Assembly: GCA_902806565.1 (NCBI GenBank)
Contig: CADCXA010000006.1
Coordinates: 1,550,001 to 1,614,000 of the forward strand
DNA length: 64,000 nt
Direction of reading: 5' to 3'
Source: Hypoxylon rubiginosum
Taxonomy: Eukaryota; Ascomycota; Sordariomycetes; Xylariales; Hypoxylaceae
Position numbers and translations under genes: made by a program. The notes below the pieces were generated by a model, which had not been told where the DNA came from, ran no database searches, and saw nothing but the letters and a program-made list of their open reading frames with translations. Position 1 is the stretch's first letter. Every line of letters begins with the position of its first letter. This document shows, piece after piece, positions 47,287 through 58,266 of this stretch.

Positions 47287-48391
47287 ATGTCAACTCTCGA
47301 CCAGCTCCTGGAGATGGGCTTCGACAAATCACGTGCCGAGCTGGCCGTGAAGAAGTCGGACGGATGTGAGTAATGTTCCAGCTTGACAATACACTATCGG
47401 CCACGACTGACTCTTGATGATCTGTCTAGTGCCCGATGCCATGGACTGGCTGGAGAAGACTCAGGACACCCCCTTGGAGGAGCTCCTAGAGGAAGAGAAA
47501 TCCGGTGCCAATGTCCAAAAGGTAGACGATGGTACCGTCGCCATGTCACTGGTCTGCAACGAGTGCGGCAAAAAGTTCCGCTCTCAAGGCGAAGCCGAGT
47601 TTCATGCCAACAAATCGTAAGCATCTCATTTGTCCCACTCCCTTGGACCGCAGACAGTTCGCAGACTCACCTAGCTTTTAGGGGCCATACCGATTTTGCC
47701 GAGTCTACTGAAGAGATTGCTGCTCTCAGTCCGGAGGAGAAGAAGAAGAGACTCGAAGAGCTCCGTGAGCGTGTCAAGGCCAAGAGAGCTGGCCAGTCCG
47801 AAATCGAGAAGGAAGAGCAGAAGCGCAATGAGGTATGCCTCAGGTTATATGGCTATGAAGGCTGGAACATGCTAATAAACATTCATATAGCAAATCAAGC
47901 GTAAGGCGACTAAGGAATCTCACGAGATGAAGGAGGAGCTCCAGCGCAAGGAGCAGATCAAGGAGGCCGCCAAGAAGCGACAGGAGAAGCTCGACGACCT
48001 CGAGGCCAAGAAGCGCATCAAGGCCAAGATTGAGGCCGACAAGGAGGAGCGTCGCCGTAAGGCGGAGGAGGCAAAGGCCGCTCGAGAGGGAAGAGCTGTC
48101 CCCGTCGCCGCCGCCGCTACCCCGCCGCCGGCTCCAGTCGCTGCTCGTCCTGCCGCTACTCACAATGAAGCTCGTCTAAGACTACAAACCTCCGGTGGTA
48201 ATGTCATGAAGACTCTTCCGGCCGATACTACCCTATTCGAGGTTGCGCAGCTACTCCAGTCGGAGAACGGACTCACTGTTACCAAGTTCGTCCAGAACTT
48301 TCCCAGAAAGGTCTTTGAGGGGAACCTTGATCTTGGTAAAACCTTGAAGGAGGCAGGGCTGGTTCCTAGTGCTGCTTTGATCGTGCAATGA
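47287..48391 (+). CDS. UBA-UBX domain protein, Cdc48/p97 adaptor
   Basis: Exons 47287-47365, 47430-47616, 47682-47832 and 47891-48391 give 305 residues. The N-terminal UBA domain starts at LDQLLEMGFDKSRAELAVKK and binds ubiquitin. A C2H2 zinc finger follows (CNECGKKFRSQGEAEFH then the second His). A long charged coiled coil spans about residues 110-200. The C-terminal UBX domain runs from ARLRLQTSGG to the end and has the Phe-Pro-Arg loop (NFPRKVF) that docks on the Cdc48/p97 N-domain. The architecture matches UBXN1/SAKS1-type adaptors, which couple ubiquitinated substrates to Cdc48 in the cytosol. Confidence 0.9.
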
Positions 48392-48830
48392 GCTACTGGG
48401 AGACAAGAGTCAATACTATCATGAATGCATGACACGGCGTTTAGGACCTAGTTTAGGAGGATAAAACAAGGGCAATAAGTGAGCGATCAATCTGGTAATG
48501 TGAGGCAGAAACAGGCAGAACTTGCTAGAGATGCACACATATTCTACAGGAAGGTCATTACGAGGTCATAGGTAGCTATATTCGAAGCTGTGGCCACACC
48601 TCGCTGCTATCGTCATAATAAGCACTTTGCGGCGCATTGAGTCCTGGTTCTTGTCTTAAATGACTTCTTCATCTGTAAAGCGCATCGTCATATTAACCTA
48701 TGACAGAGTGAACTTTGCCCAAGGCATCCCGATATTGCCTCCTTCACGCCACACCATTGGTGTATGGAAACCCAGGACCATGCAGTGAAAGTACAAAGGG
48801 AAGGTGAGTAATTGCCGTCGCGGAACGAAT
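48392..48830. other. Convergent 3' region
   Basis: Spacer between the tails of the UBX gene and the ribosomal P1 gene. No feature is recognised beyond likely 3' untranslated regions. Confidence 0.35.
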
Positions 48831-49401
48831 TTAGTCGAAAAGACCGAAGCCCATGTCCTCGTCTGACTCTTCCTTCTCTAGATTGGAAGTTAGCATAATA
48901 TCGCGGGAGGCGAGGTTGCGCATATAGGCTCGTATTGAACATACCCTCTTCCTTTTCTTCTTCCTTGGCCTCCTCAGCGGCACCACCAGCACCACCGGCA
49001 GCGGCGCCAGGGCCAGCAGCGGCAGCAGCACCACCGCCGGAGCCGACGTTCGATAGCAGCTCCTTCACGTCCTTGCCCTCGAGAGCCTGTAGATTGCATC
49101 AGCAAACAAAATTCCTATCCTCCTATGTTCGGTTTATCCATCGTACCTTGGCGATCAGTTGCGTCCAGATGGGCTCGACATCGACGATCTTGGCAGCCTT
49201 AAGGATGGTCTGTAGCTTGTCGGCCTATGGGTTGAAGTGATTAATTAGCATTGCTGTCCACGGATCCGGGTCGCCTCTAATCAAAGCCCTATCTCCCCAC
49301 GGAAATTTTGGAGGGGTATTGCGCTGGCTTACAGTGATCTCGACACCGTCATCGGCGAGGATGAGCGCCGCGTACGACGAGGCAAGTTCGGCAGTCGACA
49401 T
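48831..49401 (-). CDS. RPP1: 60S acidic ribosomal protein P1
   Basis: Four exons (49401-49333, 49224-49147, 49086-48945, 48877-48831) give 111 residues, the usual length. It starts [19 protein letters not shown] and continues through [20 protein letters not shown], the P1 dimerisation domain. An Ala/Gly/Pro hinge follows. The acidic tail ends in [14 protein letters not shown], the conserved peptide by which stalk proteins contact translation factors. The last exon is short and encodes this tail; without it the frame would run into unrelated sequence. P1 with P2 and P0 forms the lateral stalk of the large ribosomal subunit. High expression is expected. Confidence 0.96.
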
Positions 49402-50388
49402 TTCGTAAGATTGTCTGGGTTGTAGATATGGTTCTGGTGTGTTGAGAGATCGGGAGGGCACCTCGAAGATGTTGTTGGATTTGCGGTCGCTGAATTTACC
49501 GAAGTCACTTATTCAATTGGCAATGCGAAATGAAAAATTTGGTGGGAGAAATGTAGGGCTAGCACGGAGGGAAAATTAAGCCTCCGATCTTCCTAGGCCG
49601 AAATAAATAATCCACTTTGATTGGTCCGTTATCAGAGCCAATCAAAGTACCTTATGTAAGAAGAGATCTATAGCCCCGCCAGATCACCTGGAGGGAAAGA
49701 GGACACTTGCCTTGTCTCGCCTGTCTCGCCTCAAAAAGGGTGTCAGTTGAAAGCTTGTGATAAGCACATCGCCCCCCACCTACCCATTCCGAACGGTCCA
49801 GCAGCCCAGCAGCCTAGCAAGAGGTCTTACCTTAGGCCCACCTTGCCTCTTTTGCTTCTCTTCCTCATTGTCCCAAACCCACCCCGCCCGCCTTGCCCAT
49901 TCCTTGCCCACTCCAACCCCGCCGATCGGGCTCTTGTACATAGTAATCGAGCTCTCTAAAACGTAGCACACTTCTATACATGTACCAATCACAGGCGTCC
50001 TAAGAGGCGAAAGATTCTGGCATGTGCATTCAGGACAGCTTGGGAACTTCGCTGACAAGCCTGCAAATTCACTGCTCCGATAGGATCCTATTCCTCTAAA
50101 TAACGAATCACTATTGGCCATTGGCCATTACATGCATATTCCGGGATTGCGGAACACCATCCATACGCGTGGGATATTTTTACTGCTGCACAAGACCTCA
50201 ATTTTTTAAAGACGTCCGTGAGTGATCGAGAGTTTACCCACTAGGAATATTCGGACAAAGAAGGGTCGTAAGCGAGGAGGGGGTTACCCTCTATACCTTC
50301 ATTCTTTCTTCCCTTCGGAGAACCCACGGAATTTGCGCCAGGTTATCTTTGAGTTAATAGCCAGGGAGCTTCTCTTGAGGACAACGAT
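49402..50388. other. Divergent promoter region, P1 and DUF2408 genes
   Basis: Promoter space for two genes pointing apart. A CAATTG and CCAAT-like motifs occur near 49500-49640, and GCCTGTCTCGCC repeats near 49715-49730. No gene is recognised. Confidence 0.4.
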
Positions 50389-51995
50389 ATGGACACGCCA
50401 AAGATCCCCGGTCCAAGGGACGAGGGTGAGAGACAGGTGCTCGAAAAGCTGATGGCTATTCGCGACCAGCTACAGCTGCGCAAATTGGATCGCACTACAT
50501 ACGTTCGAACCCAGGATGTCATGGTCCTATATAACCAGACTATCGAGCAAGTTAGGATCCTGAGCGAAATCAGGAATGGGAAGCCCGTCGAAGAAAACCA
50601 AGGTACTGTAACGTTAAACAATCAACCCCGGCACCCTCAGCCATCGGATTCCCTATCCCGAGCCATCCTGGCTAACCCGCTCTATAGTGGACAGAATAGT
50701 AGACAGCGTCTTCCAGCTGCTCTCGCTCTTCTTCATGACAATCGGCCGCAACAATGAAGCGCCCGCTGCCTACGCGCTGACGTCGACGATCAAGCGACTC
50801 CTAGACCATTTGACCGAGTCCAACCTATTCTCGGCCCAGGACCTGGAGAGCATGTCCGATACCCTAGAGCATCTGTCGGAAATAGTACACAATTCTGCTA
50901 GTACGAAGCCAGCCCCTTTCCTCGAGGCATTGATTGCGCAACGAATAGACCGATGCCGGGCCTCGTTGTCAAATTTGCAAAGGAAGATTGAGGACATTGC
51001 CGAGCCGTTGAGACCAACAGCGGACAAACTGATCTCGATCCTGAGACAGATGGCCGTGATTAATACCAAATCCAAGGTAGATGATGTTTGGCCCTATTCT
51101 GCAACCCTCCCCTTGCTGACGACCATGTGCAGTTCAGTCCAGCAGAGATACACAAGCGCGAATCAGAATTGAGAGAGATTGGCGAGTCCCGAAAGGACGG
51201 ACAATTCGTTGACGAGAACGGGAATGTCTTGAAAGGAAGCGAAAATATTTCCGGACTTCTCGAAAGATGCTTGGACTATACGAAAATCATTCTTGAAAAG
51301 TTTGTCACGCAAATTTGTATGCTCGGGTGTGGTCACTAACACTGTTTCTAGGAACGGCCAGTTTCCAGACAAGTGGAGGTCAATCTACGATGTCCTCGTT
51401 GGTATAAGGAATGAACTTGACAGGCTGTCGCTGACACAGGCGTGGTCGCTGCGAGAAACGGACCTATACGATTACCAACGGCAGCTAGACAGGATTGACG
51501 AGAGCAGGGTAAATGGTAACTGGCTAGATGAACAAGGACGGCCAGCCGAGCTTTACGTCCAGCGGGTATATTTTCCCTTTGCCGTAACAACGATGTCGTT
51601 TGGCTTTGCTAACTACGTTGCAGACACTTCTTTATCTGATTAGAAGAAGCTACGGTTACATCTATCACCTTATGATCTCATCGGAACCGGTTTCTGAAGC
51701 TCTTCTGCCGATTTACAATCAATTGCAAACGCTGAAGCGCTGTCTCGTCGAAGTGAAGAACAGCGGAGGTGTTACTTCGGTGAGAGAATTGTACCCATAC
51801 AGCATGAAGCTGCATTCGATCGACAATATGAGAGTCGATGGGAAGTTTATGGTTGGGGAAGATATCCCCGAGGGCCAGGGCAGCGTGGCCGAATTGCTGG
51901 CCGAGTGCTTCGATCTGAATTACGAGCTTAGGGTGGATGCCGAGGCGGCTGATACGCCGGAGGTACAAACACCGGAGCTACAGTCGGAGGCCTGA
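50389..51995 (+). CDS. DUF2408/UPF0662 family helical protein
   Basis: Exons 50389-50602, 50688-51076, 51133-51299, 51352-51565 and 51624-51995 give 451 residues. The protein is almost wholly helical and contains blocks typical of this uncharacterised fungal family: EKLMAIRDQLQLRKLDRTTY, IYDVLVGIRNELDRLSLTQA, WSLRETDLYDYQRQLDRIDE and MKLHSIDNMRVDGKFMVG. The two halves look like repeats of one helical unit: each ends in a V-D-G-K/N-x-x-x-x-D/E turn. No catalytic motif, signal peptide or membrane helix is seen. It is presumably cytosolic; the function is not known. The exon phases all agree, and the donor in exon 3 (AAAAGTTTGT) is the weakest. Confidence 0.8.
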
Positions 51996-52286
51996 GGAGT
52001 TCGCTCGGACTTCGGGTTTCATGATCACATTATGTATTCTGTTTGTTTAACTTGACTCATTGATGTACTAGAGCTCTACGGTTAGATGTATGGGGGCTAA
52101 GGGTGATATTCGTGTCGTATTCCGTATTACAGGCAAGGCTCACAACGTGGCGTGGGGAATTGATATATGGTGTTCGTTATGATCATTGGGCAATTGGTGT
52201 TAACTGAATACATCGAGGGCGTTATCCGCGTTTAGACTACATATGACCCTGACATTTTCATGACTGTTCTACCAAAGCTAATTGAC

Positions 52287-52805
52287 CTAAGGGAATCTGA
52301 AGGCGAATTTGGCCTAAGGAGGTGGATTAGTAAAGCCAAAAGGCAAATTCTAATACAGAAGCTTACCGCCAATATCAGTGCCTATTGGAAGATATTAGTT
52401 ACGAGTTTACGGAGTTCTTTAGACTCGACTTACATTTTCAGTATCCCACACGCCAGACTTGGTGTAAATATCATTCTCGAGGATCTTCTTGACCTCCTCC
52501 TTGGACTCGGCGACGACGACTATGGAGCTGCCGTACCAATCCCACTTGGAGGGGTCATCACCCTCGGGCTTATCGTTCAGGACGGCGCCTTCAAGATAGA
52601 AATCACGTTATATAAGCGTGGGCGTCCGGACAAAAAAAGAAGCACTTCCCCGGAAAAGGGGGGAAGGAAGAAGGGCAAACTTAGCATACCTCCCGTCTTG
52701 AACTGCTGGGACTCGATGTACGGCTTCAAGCCGGCGAAGTGCTGACTGAGATCATGTGATTCGCGTGTAAGTGACGGGTACCAAAAAGGTAGGTTCCGGA
52801 CGGTC

Positions 52806-52837
<32 letters not shown>

Positions 52838-53049
52838 ACTCACGCGCGCACTTCGAGTCTCTTCTGGGTGGTGCCGGGCTTATCGGGGACGACGACAAGC
52901 CACTCGTGCTTGCCGGGCGGAGTCGTGATGGACGCCATCTGTATCTTGACGATGGGGTGACGGTGACGGAGGCGGGCGGCGGCGGCGCTAGGTTGAAGTC
53001 TGGGCAGGGGCTGGAAGATTCTAGGAATGGCCGTGAAGCGATATGCCAT
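52287..53049 (-). CDS. YCII-domain protein, probably mitochondrial
   Basis: Exons 53049-52844, 52745-52690, 52588-52434 and 52313-52287 give 147 residues. The first 38 residues are Arg-rich without acids and look like a mitochondrial presequence; a second ATG (MASITTPPGKHEW) could give a cytosolic form. The YCII fold is seen in HEWLVVVPDKPG, QHFAGLKPYIESQQFKTGGA, WYGSSIVVVAESKEEVKK and DIYTKSGVWD. The last exon is only 27 bases (AKFAFRFP, stop), and a micro-exon ahead of it may be missing from my model. YciI-type proteins are small enzymes or binding proteins with a conserved His; no reaction can be given. Intron 1 carries the 29-base poly-C run (poly-G on the plus strand). Confidence 0.75.
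52807..52835. repeat. 29-base poly-G run (poly-C on the coding strand)
   Basis: Twenty-nine G on the plus strand, inside intron 1 of the minus-strand YCII gene. It begins 8 bases after the donor at 52843. It is the longest homopolymer in the window, and its true length in the genome may differ because such runs are hard to sequence. Confidence 0.9.
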
Positions 53050-54695
53050 GGGAAAAAGGAGCGAGTTGAGACTCTACGTTGACTGGTGGTTATATACCTA
53101 GATATGTTTATACAGTCTTCACTGTCTCGGTGGTATTCTTGCTACTACTGATACATCTATCTGCCGGCATCATCAACCCCGAGGTACGATCTGGCTGTTA
53201 CCTACGTGGAAAGGCGAATATGTGGGGATGAAAGGCGTAGCTAATAGAAGACATTATGGAGTAGGGTACCGTATTCAAGGCTGTTATATACGGAGGAAAT
53301 ACCTAGAATAATAGCGTCATGTAGCGCTTAAGAGCAGGTGCCTTTATCGTACCCGACAAAGTATACGTGTCTTGTCGAGTGTGTCAAAACCCCCTCCTGT
53401 GGCTGTTTTTCCCCCGCTGGCCCGCTTATGCTTATCCCTTTTCTTGTGACGCATCTGCGCATCCGACAATGCGATTGTGCCTGTGAGACTGGACAATAAT
53501 AATAGGCACACTGGGAACGGTATACCCTGCATAACTTGCACAACACACCAACTCAGCTCTTGTCTTTCTTCATTGCTTATTCTGGCCAATTGGCTGGTCT
53601 AGAAGAATCGGATCACGGAATCTTTGAGAGCCTCCCTGCGCCTCGTCTGTACTTTCCTTATATTGCCCTAGCAAAAGCTCCCGAGTCCTGGCTCCTGGCG
53701 CTGGCTTGTACTGGCACGAGACCCCCCCAAGGGCACGGGGGATGCCTCTCTTTTCCTAGGTATGGATTAACGCGGCCTATCTCGTCTCGTTCCATTGGCG
53801 TCACTTTCTTAGCTTCCGTATCGTCCGAGGTTTCCTTTTTCTTTTCTTTTCTTACGAGGCCCTCGCTCTTATTGCCTAGGCTAGAGTTAAATTCCATGGC
53901 GTTGTTTTTTTCTCTGGCTGGTACGATGTATCACTATCAACTCTGGGCGTTTGGGTCTGTCTGGGCGTTTCGATTAATTTTAACTCGTCGCCCATGAATG
54001 AAAGCCAAGCGGGCCAAGAAACGACGATCTGGATCTCGTCTGGGAAAGTTGTTTTCCTATACGCGGCGCATGGGCGGCATGGGGTGCACGGGCGGATTCT
54101 TTTTCAATACGTCAAAAGGAGCTGGGAGCTGAGGTTATTATCGGCGTTTGCGTTGCAACTCTGTCGTCATCGCCTGACCCGAGCCACCGTGGACCCTGAA
54201 AATGTCATGTAACCGAGCTTCGGCAGGGCCTGTTAGCCTAGTTAGTTTAGTTACCTAGGCTGCTGGCTGCTGGCTGCTTAGGTTGAACTGTGCTAAGCGT
54301 GCTAAGCTGGACCGGGGTTGCATATCCTACCCCAAGTTCCTCTTAAGATATATCACGACCGCCCTATTCGTTTTATTAATAAAGCTTGGAGATCCTCGGC
54401 ATGGATGATGAGCTATTTTGTCTCGTTATCGTGTCTTTGTGTTTATAACTTACTCTGCTCCCCGTCTCGAACAAACTCAGGAACAAAGACACATACCAGT
54501 CTCCTTCCTTAGTTACCTTTGCTAAGACGTATAACTGACCTACTTCACTTACATCACTTACATCACTTATAACAAATCCCTACAACCACATACATACATC
54601 TTACTGTCATAATACCAATTCATAAATTGGTATACCTAAACGTCATAATCTTGGTGGCCGCGATCCATACAAGTCATACAAGCAAAAAACCAGCA
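53050..54695. other. Divergent intergenic region
   Basis: This is the promoter space of the YCII gene and of the acidic Ser-rich gene. Open frames at 53536-53997 and elsewhere have no recognisable features. CTTACAT tandem units lie near 54543-54570. The last 150 bases are rich in C and A, like a leader. Confidence 0.4.
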
Positions 54696-55190
54696 ATGCT
54701 ATCCCTCTACCTAGAGAGCGAGTCCCGAAGGTGGGCAGCCCGGCAGCGGCAGAGCTACCCCACCTCCCCCTCGTTGGAGGACGATGCCAGCAGCCTCTCA
54801 GATTGCGAAGAGAGCGACACCGAGTCGATCTTCTCAAGAGGCAACAGGAGCAGCAGCAGGTCCCGGCGGTCCTCCATCTCGAGCGTAGCATCTGACGACG
54901 AGGGGGAGGGGGCGGGACCCGCCGCCTTCGACCAGCCCCGAGACTTCAGCGGGGCTCCCATCGCCATCTACACGTCGCTCGACCAGGCGGTCGCCCAGAG
55001 CACCCAGAGGGTCGAGGCCGAGGGCGCCCCGCGGCGGCTCGTCACGCCCGGCAAGCTGTACGAGAACGAGGAAGACGACGACGAGATCGTCGAGGCGGAC
55101 GAAGGGGAGCAGCTGCAGCATTCCGCGCACGTCTGGAGCGGCTATACTACTACCATCACCACCACTCCCAGCGTCCTCGCCGTAGGCTGA
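54696..55190 (+). CDS. Acidic Ser-rich protein, unknown function
   Basis: A single exon of 164 residues. The start is the first ATG in frame (MLSLYLESESRRWAARQRQ). The middle is a Ser/Arg/Asp-rich disordered region (SDCEESDTESIFSRGNRSSS) with many casein-kinase-like sites. A short possible ordered segment is GAPIAIYTSLDQAVAQSTQR, followed by the acidic DDDEIVEADEGEQ and a Thr-rich end. High third-position GC and the clean composition support real coding. I do not recognise a domain. Confidence 0.6.
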   Translation: MLSLYLESESRRWAARQRQSYPTSPSLEDDASSLSDCEESDTESIFSRGNRSSSRSRRSSISSVASDDEGEGAGPAAFDQPRDFSGAPIAIYTSLDQAVAQSTQRVEAEGAPRRLVTPGKLYENEEDDDEIVEADEGEQLQHSAHVWSGYTTTITTTPSVLAVG

Positions 55191-55766
55191 GGAAAGACAA
55201 GACAAGGAAAAAATAAAAAACCAGCAACTAAAAAAAAGCGCCAAGGCTTGGAATTGTTTTATGGGAGTTAATTGGATGCACCTTGGCGCGGCCTTGGAGG
55301 TTCTTGGGGAATTTATCTATTTTTCATGTATGAGCGAGCCAAGCGAAAATGATTTCAACGGCGTTCGGGGGTTCACTACGAAGGTCGGGCGCAGGTTGTA
55401 TTCAGTTCTCGGGAGACGGGACATATTTTTTTGGACCACGGCTGTTTTTTGATTTGAGGAAACGGAAGCAATACCAAGATACCCAGACTTCTGATAAGAA
55501 ACGCCATCTCTTCTCTTTGCAATCTTATTGGCACTGAATATATTACATGTTTCGTGATCATCGTCAACCCCCCCTTTTTCTGTGTGTTTTTCATCATGTC
55601 TTAAACAGCATGAGTTAATTTGTATACGAATTCGTCTCGTCTCGTCTTCTATTGCTCTAAAAGATTACACGTCAGATATCATACTATGTACCGTACGCCC
55701 ACACACCACCATGATTCGATGCTAAGTGACACAATTTGCTATGGACCGATGATCTCGTCTATGAAT
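55191..55766. other. Convergent 3' region
   Basis: Spacer between the Ser-rich gene and the AMP-binding enzyme. It has an A-rich start (about 55200-55240) and T-rich segments. No gene is recognised. Confidence 0.35.
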
Positions 55767-57557
55767 TTATAGCTTGGCCTTGGGCGCTTCTTGTTTTTGC
55801 ATCGTCTCCGCCACGATGCGCCTTTGGATCTTTCCAGTTGCGGTTTTGGGCATAATATCGGTGAAATAGATCTATCAATAATTAGCCTCTCCTTTTTTTT
55901 CTTAAGACAGTCGGATATTCTTAAAACTCACCTTCTTAGGAACCTTGAATTTAGCTACTCTCTCATTGACCCACGCCTTCAATTCGTCTCGTCCCAGTTT
56001 CGCCCCGCTCTTCAGGACGACCGCAACGCCAATGTCCTGGCCGTATAGATCGTCGGGAATTGCGAAACTTACAGCCTCCGAGACAGACGGGTGTCTCGTC
56101 AATACGTTGTCTAGCTCGATCGGGCTGATCTTTTCACCGCCCTTGTTGATGAGCTCCTTGATGCGACCTGTGATGATAATATAGCCATCTTCGTCTTTCT
56201 TGCCTTGATCCCCGGTGCGGAAGAAACCGTTCTTGGCGAACGCCGTCGCATTGGCCGTTGGGTTATTCAGATAGCCCTTCGTCACATTTTCACCCAAGAT
56301 GCAGATTTCGCCCTCGCTTCCCTGAGCTACCTCGTCCCCAGCGTCGTTGAGAATTTTGACTTCCACACCTTGGCCAAGCCCCACAGTACCAGGCTTTCGC
56401 TTTGCCGGAGGTAAGGGGTTCGAGGTCATCTGATGCGCGGCTTCCGTCATGGCATACGCCTCGAGCACGGGCGCCTTGAACTTCTCTTCGAGCTGGTCAA
56501 AGACAGCTGGAGACAACGGCGAGGAGCAGGAGCGGATGAAGCGAATCTCGGGCAAAGGGTTCGGCGTAGGATTTCTCAAGAGGATCTGGTGTATCGTCGG
56601 TACAGCGGTATACCAGTTCGCCTTGTAAGTGATGAAATCCAACCAGAAATCCGAAGCCGAGAATTTAGTTGGGACGATCATGGAGCCGCCCGAGTACAAG
56701 GGGGCCAAAAGAGCACAGAGGAGGCCGTGGACGTGGAAAAGCGGCATGACCAGCATAGTCCTGTCTTGGGCGGTAAGCTGATACGTCGCCTGGATGTTCT
56801 CTATGGCAAGAATTAGTATTGTCGCAATACGTGTTGGTATGCTACAGTCCTCAACTTACTCATTGTCCTTGTTAGGTTGCGATGCGTCAACGGAACCTGG
56901 CTCACAAGTCAGATAATAGCCTCAAAAGGAGAGCCGAGTTTCAACAACATACCACTTTAGGCCTCGAGGTCGTACCGCTGAAATAATACAAGTTAGATTC
57001 TATGTCTATGAAGACTTTCGACTTCGAAGCTTGGGCACTCACCTCGTGTGCAAGACCAAAGCGACATCGTCCGGCTGTGCCTGCAGCACCTTCTCCTTGC
57101 CCTGTCCCTTTAGCTGGCCGAGGTCTTTAACGTCTAGCGCTACCTCTTTCTTTATGTCGTCCCAGTAGCACTCGGCGACGGCAGCATTGAACTTGCGCGC
57201 GGCCTTTACGGATGCCGCATTAGCCTGATAGGCCCCCTTCGGAACCAACACGATGGCCGACTTGATGTCTTCAATGTAAAACTCGAACTCGTCCTGTTTG
57301 TAGGCCGGGTTTAGGGGGGCTGCAATACCACGCTGCCATGATGTAGCTAGGAACGAGACGATGAATTCGTACGAGTTAACCGTCGCTATCGAGACGGGCG
57401 AACGGTTCGTGATGCCGATGGCGGCGAGCTTGCGCTGGAAAGAGGAGCATTCGGCTACAAGGTCCTTGTAGGTCACGGTTAAGGGAGTAGGTTTGGATGG
57501 GATTATGACGGCGACGGACGACTCGGCGCCGTTGACGGAGCTCTGGAGTGTAGCCAT
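55767..57557 (-). CDS. Peroxisomal AMP-binding acyl-CoA synthetase-like enzyme (Pcs60-like)
   Basis: Five exons (57557-57043, 56979-56955, 56896-56860, 56800-55932, 55871-55767) give 516 residues. The two small exons supply HTSGTTSRPKV and VPLTHRNLTRTM, the ATP-binding P-loop of the ANL superfamily. Other core motifs are EAYAMTEAAHQMTSNPLPP, GFFRTGDQGKKDEDGYI, GRIKELINKGGEKISP and, at the C-terminus, PKTATGKIQRR with the catalytic Lys. The last three residues are AKL, a type 1 peroxisomal targeting signal. Length and motifs match yeast Pcs60 (Fat2), reported as an oxalyl-CoA synthetase. I infer a role in peroxisomal oxalate or carboxylic-acid activation. Confidence 0.93.
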
Positions 57558-58266
57558 ATCGAACCTGGGTTCTATCGAAGTAACTCGATGGTAAAGGTAA
57601 GGTAGGACAAGATAAGACAAGACAAGGTAAGGGGTTTTTAGTCTTAAGTCTAAAGTCTAGAAATGATTCTACCGAATTGCTTTAAATAACTCTAAAGATC
57701 TATGTCTATAAGAAAAAAAAACGCAATAACAGAGATGGTAGGATAGGGAGAGTATGCACGAGAATTTAAAAGAGCTCGCAATGGCAAGAGAGAGAAAAAA
57801 TTATCGTCGAAACATACGACCAAGTAAGATCAGCAGCAAGTCTCCGGCATGTCAATGCAAGTCTGAGGTTTGGCCGTTACATATTGTTACATGTACCTTT
57901 TGGGCTGCAGTGATGTCGCTGTGCCTGTGCTGTGCCGGTGGTACCGCTCCATTCTTGGATACGCCCCGCTGTCGGACACTAAGGCTACCTGGTATCCATC
58001 AACAGCTTTTATAAGCTCCCTAACCAATTAGCGGCTACAGCAGCATCGAACCCCTGTAGTTTTAGAGCTTCTAGCATTGACATTCACGTAAAACTGACAT
58101 TTCACATATCATATTTCAGCCCTGCAGCTCTTTAACATTTCATGCATATGCCCTCTCGCTGGCCTCGTCGACTACCTAGATGAAAGGTAATTGTTGGTAA
58201 TTGCTAGGCCCAGCCGCCGAATAACATATACCTTCAAGAACATATCATCAGTCTGGTCTCGTCGAA
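57558..58266. other. Divergent promoter region
   Basis: Lies between the AMP-binding enzyme gene and the SPF45 gene. It contains AAGACAAGA-type short repeats near 57600-57630 and an A-rich run at about 57712. No gene is recognised. Confidence 0.4.

Noticed and set aside
53536..53997. A 153-codon frame between the YCII and Ser-rich genes
   Set aside because: It is Phe/Leu/Ser-rich from a CT-rich leader-like stretch, without recognisable features.
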